Positions 1 to 5,195 of a DNA stretch of 6,330 nt are shown here, piece after piece. The notes beneath the pieces were generated by a model. The model worked only from the letters and a program-made list of their open reading frames with translations. It was not told the DNA's origin and ran no database searches. The number at the start of each line of letters is the position of its first letter. Within the stretch, counting starts at the first letter, position 1. Source of the stretch: Chloroflexota bacterium (GTDB lineage: Bacteria; Chloroflexota; Dormibacteria; CF-121). Location: assembly GCA_005880605.1 (NCBI GenBank), contig VBIS01000106.1, positions 1 to 6,330 on the forward strand. The letters run 5' to 3'. Position numbers and translations under genes: made by a program.

Positions 1-87
1 GGCCTCATCGGCGGGGTGGCCAGCATCACCCTCGGCGTTGTTGCCGCATGGCGCACAGAGAGAGCGCTACAGCGCTGGTTCCAATGA
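1..87 (+). CDS. C-terminal end of an unidentified, probably membrane-associated protein (partial)
   Basis: Frame 1 is open from the window edge to a TGA at 85-87 and encodes 28 residues. The first part is hydrophobic and glycine-rich (GLIGGVASITLGVVAAW). It is followed by a short basic and polar tail (RTERALQRWFQ). This pattern resembles a last transmembrane helix with a cytoplasmic tail. There is too little sequence to name a family. It faces the tRNA operon, with about 75 bp between its stop and the 3' end of tRNA-Thr. Confidence is limited because the fragment is short and GC-rich DNA often stays open by chance. Confidence 0.45.
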   Translation, partial: GLIGGVASITLGVVAAWRTERALQRWFQ

Positions 88-113
88 CTGCTTCATGCGC
101 GGGAGTGTAAAGC

Positions 114-148
114 ATCAGCCGAAGGCGTTTTGTCGCCTATCAGCCGAA
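114..148. repeat. 10-bp direct repeat flanking a small hairpin, downstream of two convergent units
   Basis: The 10-mer atcagccgaa occurs at 114-123 and again at 139-148. Between and overlapping the copies is a 5-bp stem, aggcg (123-127) with cgcct (134-138), and a 6-nt loop. The element lies between the stop of the + strand partial gene and the 3' end of the - strand tRNA operon, so a bidirectional termination or RNA-end role is possible. Neither strand has a proper T-run after the stem, so it is not a canonical Rho-independent terminator. The rest of 88-162 shows nothing else I can support. Confidence 0.3.
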
Positions 149-162
149 TTCGCACATTTAGG

Positions 163-238
163 TGGAGCCCACAGTCGGGGTTGAACCGACGACCTTCGCC
201 TTACCAAGGCGACGCTCTACCACCTGAGCTATGTGGGC
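163..238 (-). tRNA. tRNA-Thr (anticodon GGT)
   Basis: Read on the - strand from 238 to 163, the sequence folds as a complete cloverleaf. The acceptor stem is GCCCACA paired with TGTGGGC, and the D arm is GCTC/GAGC with loop AGGTGGTA. The anticodon stem is TCGCC/GGCGA around the loop TTGGTAA, giving anticodon GGT, which reads ACC and ACU threonine codons. The T stem is GTCGG/CCGAC with loop TTCAACC. The discriminator is T and the 3' CCA is encoded (163-165). It lies 8 bp downstream of tRNA-Tyr and is almost certainly processed from the same transcript. Confidence 0.97.
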
Positions 239-246
239 TCTGGTAT

Positions 247-330
247 TGGGCAGAGGAGGATTCGAACCCCCGAAGGCGCTAGGCCAACTGATCTACAGTC
301 AGTCCCGTTTGACCGCTTCGGTATCTGCCC
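247..330 (-). tRNA. tRNA-Tyr (anticodon GTA), class II with long variable arm
   Basis: Read on the - strand from 330 to 247. The acceptor stem is GGGCAGA/TCTGCCC, the D stem is CCG/CGG, and the anticodon stem is ACTGA/TCAGT around the loop CTGTAGA, giving anticodon GTA. An extended variable arm (GGC/GCC stem) follows, then a T arm with loop TTCGAAT and one G-U pair in its stem. The discriminator is A. Unlike the neighbouring tRNA-Thr, CCA does not follow the discriminator directly: the next bases read ATACCA. The 3' end therefore probably needs CCA addition by nucleotidyltransferase. It is the first gene of the two-tRNA unit. Confidence 0.97.
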
Positions 331-339
331 GACGGGGTG

Positions 340-367
340 ATTTTACCGATAATCGCCCGATGGGCAA
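340..367 (-). promoter_or_regulatory. Probable sigma-70-type promoter of the tRNA-Tyr/tRNA-Thr operon
   Basis: On the - strand a TTGCCC -35 (367-362) and a TAAAAT -10 (345-340; 5 of 6 consensus matches) are separated by 16 bp. The predicted start lies only a few bases before the mature 5' end of tRNA-Tyr at 330. The stretch after the -10 (CACCCCGTC) is GC-rich, as in discriminators of stringently controlled stable-RNA promoters. The -35 lies inside the first codons of the divergent gene at 360. The match is by eye, and the very short implied leader is a reason for caution. Confidence 0.5.
348..353 (+). promoter_or_regulatory. Candidate -10 element for a leaderless transcript of the glycolipid-binding-protein gene
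   Basis: GATAAT matches the -10 consensus at 5 of 6 positions and ends 6 bp before the ATG at 360. Transcription would start at or next to the A of the start codon. No Shine-Dalgarno sequence precedes that ATG, which fits leaderless translation. The -35 region (325-330, ctgccc) is weak and lies inside the antisense of tRNA-Tyr. The element interleaves with the opposing tRNA promoter. Confidence 0.4.
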
Positions 368-926
368 ACGGCGGTGGATTCTGTGGCAGGGCCTGATCGC
401 GCCGAGCATGGAGCGTTTTGTCGCCGCCCGCACCGATAGCGGCTTCCAGTTGTCCGGTCTGCTTCTGCAAGCTCATCAGGATGCACCCTATGTTGTGCGC
501 TACTCGATCGAGGTGGACGAGGCTTGGCGAACGCGTGCGGTGCAGGTCGAGGTCGAGAATGACGGACCGCATCGGATCGGCCTCGTGACCGACGGTTCGG
601 GCCGCTGGTCGCGCGATGGTGATCGCCTGCCCACCCTGGACGATTGCCTCGATGTCGACCTGGAGTGGTCGCCGTCGACGAACACGCTTCCCATCCGGCG
701 CCAAGGACTTGCCCTCGGCGAGACGAAGCCGGTCGCCGCGGCCTGGGTGCGGTTCCCGTCGCTCGAGGTGCAGCGCCTCGATCAGTCCTATGAACGGCTC
801 GATGCGCGACGCTATCGCTACCGGTCAGGCCGTTTCACTGCTGACCTCGCGGTTGACGAGGACGGCATGGTCCTGCAGTACGGCGTCAACTGGAAGGCAG
901 TCGCCACCAGCGGCGAACTCGGCTAG
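360..926 (+). CDS. Putative glycolipid-binding domain protein (COG3554 / PF06475 family)
   Basis: The 188-residue protein has no signal peptide or membrane segment and matches the family's usual single-domain length. Family hallmarks are visible in order: an N-terminal WILWQG...ERF stretch, LSGLLL, an RYSIEVDEAWRTRAVQVEV strand pair (about 45-65), DGSGRWSRDG, LDDCLDVDLEWSPSTNTLPI (about 95-114), AAWVRFPSLEV, and the C-terminal RRYRYRSGRFTADLAVDEDG. A Pseudomonas member has been structurally characterised and described as a possible glycolipid binder; the ligand and cellular role are not established. The frame stays open back to 231, but that part is antisense to tRNA-Tyr, and alignment with the family supports ATG 360. 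It has no clear ribosome site (see the -10 at 348). Its TAG (924-926) overlaps the stop of the convergent membrane gene. Confidence 0.88.
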   Translation: MGKRRWILWQGLIAPSMERFVAARTDSGFQLSGLLLQAHQDAPYVVRYSIEVDEAWRTRAVQVEVENDGPHRIGLVTDGSGRWSRDGDRLPTLDDCLDVDLEWSPSTNTLPIRRQGLALGETKPVAAAWVRFPSLEVQRLDQSYERLDARRYRYRSGRFTADLAVDEDGMVLQYGVNWKAVATSGELG

Positions 927-1375
927 CGCCGCTTCGCGACCAGCTGGTCCTGCTTGAGGAAGAGGCTGGTGACTCGGAAGAGGAAGTAGAGCCCGGCCGC
1001 AACCAGAGCCCAGGCCAGAAGCGCCAGAAGCAGCGCGGCCACGGGGTTCCAGCGCAACAGCAGCGACGCCGTCAGGGCAAATGCCCCAAGGCTGACGGCG
1101 CCGAGGGCACCGCCACTGGCATCAGCCCAGGCCTTGGTCGTTCCTTCTTTCCGCTCGATCAGGGTGAGGGTCGCCGGCAGCACGGCAGGAAAGGCGAGGA
1201 AAAGGCCACCCGCCTTCGCGCCGAAGAAGTGCGCAACCACCGCGGCGATCAGCGCGATGGTCGCCCCGAAAACAAAACGGATGGCGACCTCTCCCAGGCT
1301 GGCTTTCGAGAGCTTGGACCAATCGAATCCAACGGGTTCGTGATCGTCTTCGAGTAGTTGCTCGCTGTCCATCAT
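923..1375 (-). CDS. Small integral membrane protein, DUF3147-like, second gene of a paralogous pair
   Basis: The 150-residue protein has an acidic, soluble N-terminus (about 1-30, MMDSEQLLEDD...), then four hydrophobic segments at roughly 33-51, 55-74, 87-108 and 111-135, and a basic tail (LVAKRR). The motif GLFLAFPAVLPATLTL followed by IERKEG (about 57-78) is typical of bacterial membrane proteins annotated as DUF3147; I assign the family from memory of its motifs. The frame remains open upstream to 1489, but the likely start is ATG 1375, which overlaps the upstream gene's TAA as TAATG and implies translational coupling. A second ATG follows directly at 1372. Molecular function is unknown; a transport or channel-like role is only a guess. 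Its TAG shares the CTAG at 923-926 with the convergent gene. Confidence 0.8.
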   Translation of the reverse strand: MMDSEQLLEDDHEPVGFDWSKLSKASLGEVAIRFVFGATIALIAAVVAHFFGAKAGGLFLAFPAVLPATLTLIERKEGTTKAWADASGGALGAVSLGAFALTASLLLRWNPVAALLLALLAWALVAAGLYFLFRVTSLFLKQDQLVAKRR

Positions 1376-1716
1376 TAGCGCTCGAGGGCCAGGTAGAGAC
1401 CGCCCGCGACCGCCAGCCAGGCGAGCCACGAAAGTATCGATCCAGCCAGGGCGTGGAGGCGATCGATCAGATAGAGCGACAACAGGCAATACGCCAGCAT
1501 GCCGGCGCTGCCGATGAGCATCCCCTGCGCGTACGGCACGGTGGCGGCGGGGCCCTTGAGCGCCACCGTCATCGCAAGGCTGGCGAGGGCAACCGAGGGG
1601 GCCGCTGCAAAGAGGCCCGCAAATCGCTTCGGGTGCCCGGCCGTGCCAAGGGCGGCGAATCCCACGACGGCAACGCCGCCCACGATGGCCTTCACCAACA
1701 CGCTCAGGATTGACAT
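1375..1716 (-). CDS. Small integral membrane protein, DUF3147-like, first gene of a paralogous pair
   Basis: This 113-residue protein is nearly all membrane: hydrophobic segments at about 5-24, 31-51, 62-84 and 90-110, with short loops. The stretch HPKRFAGLFAAAPSVALASL (about 28-47) parallels GGLFLAFPAVLPATLTL in the downstream partner. Both share GLFxAxPxV at the start of the second helix, so the two genes look like an ancient duplication. Overlapping stop and start codons (TAATG) suggest co-translation and probably a hetero-oligomer in the inner membrane. The ATG at 1716-1714 has no Shine-Dalgarno sequence; a TATAGT -10 lies only 11 bp upstream, so the leader would be very short. The biochemical role is unknown. 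Confidence 0.8.
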   Translation of the reverse strand: MSILSVLVKAIVGGVAVVGFAALGTAGHPKRFAGLFAAAPSVALASLAMTVALKGPAATVPYAQGMLIGSAGMLAYCLLSLYLIDRLHALAGSILSWLAWLAVAGGLYLALER

Positions 1717-1737
1717 GCTACACTGCTACTATAAGAT
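1710..1737 (+). promoter_or_regulatory. Promoter candidate for the KGG-repeat gene
   Basis: A perfect TTGACA -35 (1710-1715) is followed after 16 bp by TAAGAT (1732-1737, 4 of 6 matches). A TATAAG at 1730 is a better hexamer but would leave a spacer of only 14 bp. The predicted start is near 1744, which gives an untranslated leader of about 55 nt before the ATG at 1800. The -35 overlaps the start codon of the divergent membrane gene (1714-1716), so the two transcription units compete for the same DNA. Confidence 0.5.
1728..1733 (-). promoter_or_regulatory. Candidate -10 for the divergent membrane-protein pair
   Basis: On the - strand TATAGT lies 11 bp before the ATG at 1716, so transcription would begin only a few bases upstream of the start codon. 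No good -35 is visible at the usual distance (TTAGTG at a 17-bp spacer is poor). It overlaps the opposite-strand promoter at 1710-1737. Confidence 0.3.
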
Positions 1738-1786
1738 TAGGCGTAGACGACACTAACACGATGCGCGACACGCAAGGGGTTAGGAA

Positions 1787-1792
1787 GGGAGG
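1787..1792 (+). promoter_or_regulatory. Strong ribosome binding site deciding the KGG gene start
   Basis: GGGAGG lies 7 nt before the ATG at 1800. This favours 1800 over the in-frame ATG at 1761, which would add 13 residues and has no such site. It is the clearest Shine-Dalgarno sequence in the window; several neighbouring genes have none. Confidence 0.7.
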
Positions 1793-1799
1793 AAGTCAA

Positions 1800-2327
1800 A
1801 TGCCACGCGGTGCCAGTCCAAAACGGGAGCGCCAATATCAACACATTAAGCAGAGTGCTAAGAAGTCGGGGCGGTATGGCGGCCGCGCCGAGGAAGTCGC
1901 GGCGCGGACGGTGAACAAGATCCGGAGCGAGAAAGGCGAAGCCAAGTCGACGCGATCGAGCGCAAAGCGATCTCCCAAGTCCAGCCGGAAGAGGTCCCCG
2001 AGCCGTTCCAGATCGAGCACATCTCGGTCAACCAAGTCGCGGTCGGGCGCCTCTGCCAAGCCGACCCGGAAGTCAGCTACCGCAAGTCGTGGGCGACGCC
2101 CGTCCTCGGCCCGGCGGTCGGCCAGCGGTCGCCGTGGTTTTGCCGGCATGAGTGAGCAGCGTCAGCGGGAGATTGCCGCCCAGGGCGGACGTGCCGCCCA
2201 CAAGCGTGGGACGGCCCACGAGTTTTCGTCGGCCGAAGCGCGGCGGGCCGGCCAGAAGGGCGGCGAAGCGGTCAGCCGCGACCGCAGTCACATGGCGAAG
2301 ATCGGGAGGAAAGGCGGGGAGCGCTAA
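1800..2327 (+). CDS. Basic KGG-repeat protein with a Ser/Arg/Lys-rich linker
   Basis: The 175-residue, very basic protein has three parts. Residues 1-48 form a charged domain (KRERQYQHIKQS, GRAEEVAARTVNK) found in small bacterial proteins often annotated, without firm evidence, as plasmid stabilization proteins. Residues 49-112 are low complexity and consist mostly of Ser, Arg, Lys and Ala with RS/SR and SPS steps, surely disordered. Residues 113-175 carry a KGG-type stress-protein region: GFAGMSEQRQREIAAQGG, GTAHEFSSAEARRAGQKGG, and a shorter third copy ending RKGG. The KGG family (PF10685) includes small hydrophilic general-stress proteins. The charge suggests nucleic-acid contact, which is inference. 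It has its own likely promoter (1710) and strong ribosome site (1787). The ligase gene begins 28 bp downstream. There is no sign of a toxin or antitoxin partner. Confidence 0.88.
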   Translation: MPRGASPKRERQYQHIKQSAKKSGRYGGRAEEVAARTVNKIRSEKGEAKSTRSSAKRSPKSSRKRSPSRSRSSTSRSTKSRSGASAKPTRKSATASRGRRPSSARRSASGRRGFAGMSEQRQREIAAQGGRAAHKRGTAHEFSSAEARRAGQKGGEAVSRDRSHMAKIGRKGGER

Positions 2328-2343
2328 TCCCGACCCTTCGACA

Positions 2344-2349
2344 TAGACT
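2344..2349 (+). promoter_or_regulatory. Weak -10-like element before the ligase start
   Basis: TAGACT (TAnnnT pattern) ends 6 bp before the ATG at 2356, the same spacing as the GATAAT before the gene at 360. No Shine-Dalgarno sequence is present. It could give a leaderless ligase transcript independent of the KGG gene, but a hexamer matching 4 of 6 positions with no -35 is weak evidence. Confidence 0.22.
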
Positions 2350-2355
2350 TGGCGC

Positions 2356-3957
2356 ATGGCCGTAGCGACCGAGCGCCAGGCGGCGTCGGGGCCGATCGTC
2401 AGTGTTCCGGATCGCTTCAACATCGCGGACTACCTGGTCGACCGTCACGTCCGCGAGGGGCGTGGTGGGCGGACGGCCATCCTCTGTGGCGACGAGTCGA
2501 TCACCTACGCGCAGGTTGCGGACCGGTCGAGCCGGCTGGCGAATGGTCTGCGCACGCTGGGCATCCGTCGCGAGGACCGGGTCATGCTGCTGCTGCACGA
2601 CACCCCGGCGTTTGTCTATAGCTTCTTCGGTGCCCAAAAGATGGGCGCCGTGCCGATCCCGACCAACACGCTGCTGAAAAGCCAGGACTATCAATACATG
2701 CTCAACGACTCGCGGGCCCGGGTCGTGATCGCCAGCGAAGCGCTGTTGCCGCAGCTGTCGGCGATTCCGCGCGATGACCTCCCGTACCTGGAAGAGGTTG
2801 TTGTCGACGGTGCCGCGACCGGTGACATGCGCGCCATCGATCAGCTGCTGTCGGCGTCACCATCGCTCGAGGCGGAGGACACCAGTAAGGATGATGCGGC
2901 CTTCTGGCTGTACTCCTCGGGGACCACGGGCTTCCCAAAAGGTGCGGTGCACCTTCATCACGACATCGTCCACACCGTCGCCTGCTACGCGCAGGGGGTC
3001 CTGGGGATGACTGAGGCAGACCGAACGTTTTCGGTAGCAAAGCTCTTCTTTGCCTATGGCCTCGGCAACGCGCTGACGTTTCCGTTCGCCGTCGGCGCGA
3101 CGACCATTCTCTGGCCCGGCCCACCGACGCCGCCCAATGTCTTCGCCCAGATCGAACGGTTCAAGCCCACGCTCTTCTTTTCCGTTCCAACCAACTACGG
3201 GCAGCTGCTCGCACACAAACGGGACGGGGAAGACTTTGACCTATCCAGTGTCCGCCAGGCCGTGTCGGCTGGGGAAGCGCTGCCCAAGGCCCTCTACGAG
3301 CGTTTCAAGGATCGTTTCGGCGTGGAAATCCTCGACGGCATCGGCAGCACCGAGATCCTGCACATCTTCATCTCCAACCGGTCGCGTAGGGTCCGGCCTG
3401 GCTCGGCCGGGGAGCTGGTGCCGGGCTACGAGGCTCGCGTCGTCGACGACGCGGGAGCTGACGTCGCCGACGGGACGGTCGGCAACCTGCTGATCAAGGG
3501 CGACAGCACCTGCGCCTATTACTGGAACAAGCACGAACGGACCAAGGACACAATTGAGGGCCACTGGATCCGGACCGGCGATAAGTTCTCGCGCGACGCC
3601 GATGGCTACTACTGGTACGCCGGCCGGGCCGATGACATGCTGAAGGTCGGCGGCATCTGGGTCAGCCCGGTCGAGATCGAGAACACGCTGGTGGAACACC
3701 CGGCGGTGCAGGAAGCCGGCGTCATCGGACGGCGCGATGCCGATGACCTGGAGAAACCGATGGCGTACGTGGTCCTAGCGGCTGGACACACGCCTTCGCC
3801 CGAGCTGGCGCGCGAGCTTCAGGACTTCGTCCGCTCCAAGATCGCCGAGTACAAACGCCCGCGCTGGATCGAGTTCGTGGACGCGCTGCCCAAGACCGCG
3901 ACCGGCAAGACGCAGCGCTTCAAGCTGCGCGCGTCCGTTGCGTCAGAGCCGGTCTAG
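2356..3957 (+). CDS. Benzoate-CoA ligase family enzyme (AMP-forming aryl/acyl-CoA synthetase)
   Basis: The 533-residue cytoplasmic enzyme is predicted to activate an aromatic carboxylate with ATP and CoA via an acyl-adenylate. All core motifs of the adenylate-forming superfamily are intact: P-loop-like YSSGTTGFPKG (186-196), DGIGSTE (327-333), RTGD (406-409), the hinge GRADDMLKVGG (423-433), and PKTATGK (512-518), whose Lys518 is the expected catalytic lysine. Placement with benzoate/4-hydroxybenzoate-CoA ligases (BadA/BclA-like) rests on NTLLKSQDYQYML (104-116) and SVAKLFFAYGLGNALTFPF (226-244), and on the usual length of 500-530. The exact acid (benzoate, hydroxybenzoate, aminobenzoate or other) cannot be read from sequence alone. 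No aromatic-degradation genes lie nearby. The start ATG lacks a Shine-Dalgarno sequence; residues 1-16 are outside the conserved fold. The 3' end overlaps the convergent oxidase by 15 bp. Confidence 0.92.
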   Translation: MAVATERQAASGPIVSVPDRFNIADYLVDRHVREGRGGRTAILCGDESITYAQVADRSSRLANGLRTLGIRREDRVMLLLHDTPAFVYSFFGAQKMGAVPIPTNTLLKSQDYQYMLNDSRARVVIASEALLPQLSAIPRDDLPYLEEVVVDGAATGDMRAIDQLLSASPSLEAEDTSKDDAAFWLYSSGTTGFPKGAVHLHHDIVHTVACYAQGVLGMTEADRTFSVAKLFFAYGLGNALTFPFAVGATTILWPGPPTPPNVFAQIERFKPTLFFSVPTNYGQLLAHKRDGEDFDLSSVRQAVSAGEALPKALYERFKDRFGVEILDGIGSTEILHIFISNRSRRVRPGSAGELVPGYEARVVDDAGADVADGTVGNLLIKGDSTCAYYWNKHERTKDTIEGHWIRTGDKFSRDADGYYWYAGRADDMLKVGGIWVSPVEIENTLVEHPAVQEAGVIGRRDADDLEKPMAYVVLAAGHTPSPELARELQDFVRSKIAEYKRPRWIEFVDALPKTATGKTQRFKLRASVASEPV

Positions 3958-5151
3958 CGCCGCGTAGTACCAGCCCACGGCCGGCAGGAACCAGGGTTGC
4001 TCCCGGTACAACGGCACAGCCGGGAATGAGCGGTCCCAGCAGGCCGGCAGCTCGGCGCCCGCGATCCAGTCCGCGGCGAGTTGGCCGAAATATGTCGACA
4101 TCGCCACTCCCGTGCCGCAATAGCCGAGGGCGTAGGTGATGCCCTTGACGCGACCAATGTGTGGCATCCGGTCGACGGTGAATCCCACCTGGCCGCCCCA
4201 GGCATGCTCAACCCGAACACCGGCCAGCTGCGGGTGGATTTTGAGCATCGCCGCATAGAGCCAATCGCGAGCGTTGGGAATGGTCGTTGGCGCGAAGCTG
4301 GCGCGGCCGCCGAAGAGCAAGCGGTTATCGGCGCTGAGCCGCCAGTAATGGAGGAAGTTCTTCGAGTCGAAGAGCATCCGCCGGTTGGGGATCGCACTGT
4401 GCGCCTGGTCTGCAGTCAGCGGCTCGGTGGCGATGATGTAGCTCCCGATCGGGATCACTCGACGCCGCAGCCACGGAACGAGCCGATCACTGTAGCCATT
4501 CGTGGCCACCAGGACATCGCGGGTCTGGATGTCGCCGCGTGGAGTGCTGACATTAAAACCGCCACGCCGCCGAGCCTCGATGCCGGTCGCCGGCGTGTGC
4601 TCGTAGAGGTGGGCGCCGCGATCCCGAGCCACCCGTGTGAGGCCGGCGAAATACTTGGCCGGGTGCAGGCCGCCGCTTTGCTCGAAGAGCAGCGCGCCGT
4701 GGTAGAGAGAGGTGCCAACCTCGGAGGCAAGCTCCACGCGAGGGATCACGCGGGCGGCGACCCCGAACTGCCGCCGGAGGGCGTACGCCTCTTCTTCGAG
4801 ATGTTGGAGATGCGACGCCTTGTGGGCTAGCTCGAGATGCCCGGTGCGGGCGTAGTCGCAATCGATCTGGTTGACGCGGATCGTCTCCTCGACCAGGGCG
4901 AAGGCATCCAGGGAGGCCTGGTAGCGATCACGGCCGCGCCCCGGGTCCCGTTTGAGCAGGGTGGCGAGGCCGAGCTTGAATCCGGGATGGACCATGCCAC
5001 CGTTGCGGCTGCTGGCCCCCCAACCAAGCTCGTTCTTCTCGAGCAAGGCGACCGAGCGGCCGCGCCACGCCAGCCTCGCTGCGGCCATCATCCCGGTGTA
5101 ACCAGCGCCGACGATAACGGCATCGACCGCGGTCGGGAACGCCGTGACCAT
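3943..5151 (-). CDS. FAD-dependent oxidoreductase, DAO superfamily (gamma-glutamylputrescine oxidase / D-amino acid oxidase-like)
   Basis: The 402-residue protein starts with a Rossmann FAD-binding fold: VIVGAGYTG (12-20, GxGxxG) and Glu38 at the end of the second strand (LLEKN), for the ribose of FAD. GWGASSRNGGMV (43-54) is the signature of PuuB/OrdL-type oxidases. Later elements are LVATNGY (214-220), HAWGGQVGFTVDRMPHIG (316-333) and the C-terminal YCGTGVAMSTYFGQLAADW (344-362), which closes the FAD site. It probably oxidises an amine or amino acid to imine plus H2O2 or passes electrons on; the substrate is unknown. No polyamine genes or partner subunit lie nearby. Purine-rich GGGAGG lies 12 nt before the ATG and AGGAAGGG directly abuts it, so initiation is purine-rich but not ideally spaced. 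No signal peptide is seen. The TGA lies inside the end of the convergent ligase gene. Confidence 0.9.
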   Translation of the reverse strand: MVTAFPTAVDAVIVGAGYTGMMAAARLAWRGRSVALLEKNELGWGASSRNGGMVHPGFKLGLATLLKRDPGRGRDRYQASLDAFALVEETIRVNQIDCDYARTGHLELAHKASHLQHLEEEAYALRRQFGVAARVIPRVELASEVGTSLYHGALLFEQSGGLHPAKYFAGLTRVARDRGAHLYEHTPATGIEARRRGGFNVSTPRGDIQTRDVLVATNGYSDRLVPWLRRRVIPIGSYIIATEPLTADQAHSAIPNRRMLFDSKNFLHYWRLSADNRLLFGGRASFAPTTIPNARDWLYAAMLKIHPQLAGVRVEHAWGGQVGFTVDRMPHIGRVKGITYALGYCGTGVAMSTYFGQLAADWIAGAELPACWDRSFPAVPLYREQPWFLPAVGWYYAALDRL

Positions 5152-5195
5152 CCCTTCCTGTTCCCTCCCAGGTTCGCACGGAAGCCTCGGTCGGT

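Noticed and set aside
231..359. In-frame upstream extension of the glycolipid-binding protein gene to an ATG at 231
   Set aside because: This stretch is the antisense of tRNA-Tyr and part of tRNA-Thr; family alignment begins at about 360 and the extension shows no protein-like features.
1376..1489. N-terminal extension of the downstream membrane protein to 1489
   Set aside because: It overlaps the coding end of the upstream membrane gene by over 100 bp and is Pro/Arg/Gly-rich; the TAATG junction at 1375 is a much better start.
1761..1799. Alternative in-frame ATG at 1761 for the KGG protein
   Set aside because: No ribosome site upstream, whereas GGGAGG lies 7 nt before the ATG at 1800 and the added residues do not look conserved.
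1950..2135. Possible nucleotide repeat array or CRISPR-like structure in the Ser/Arg-rich segment
   Set aside because: The similarity is codon-level low complexity (tcg, cgg, aag triplets) without regular unit length or spacers.
3241..3699. A 152-codon - strand open frame opposite the CoA ligase
   Set aside because: Antisense shadow of a strongly conserved gene; no domain or start signal supports it.
1800..3957. KGG protein as half of a toxin-antitoxin or plasmid maintenance module with the next gene
   Set aside because: The following gene is a full-length metabolic ligase; the plasmid stabilization label attached to similar N-termini is an annotation habit without support here.
4081..4830. 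A 249-codon + strand open frame opposite the FAD oxidase
   Set aside because: It lies wholly within the oxidase gene on the other strand, has no recognisable motif, and is explained by the high GC content of codon positions; the oxidase has complete family motifs.
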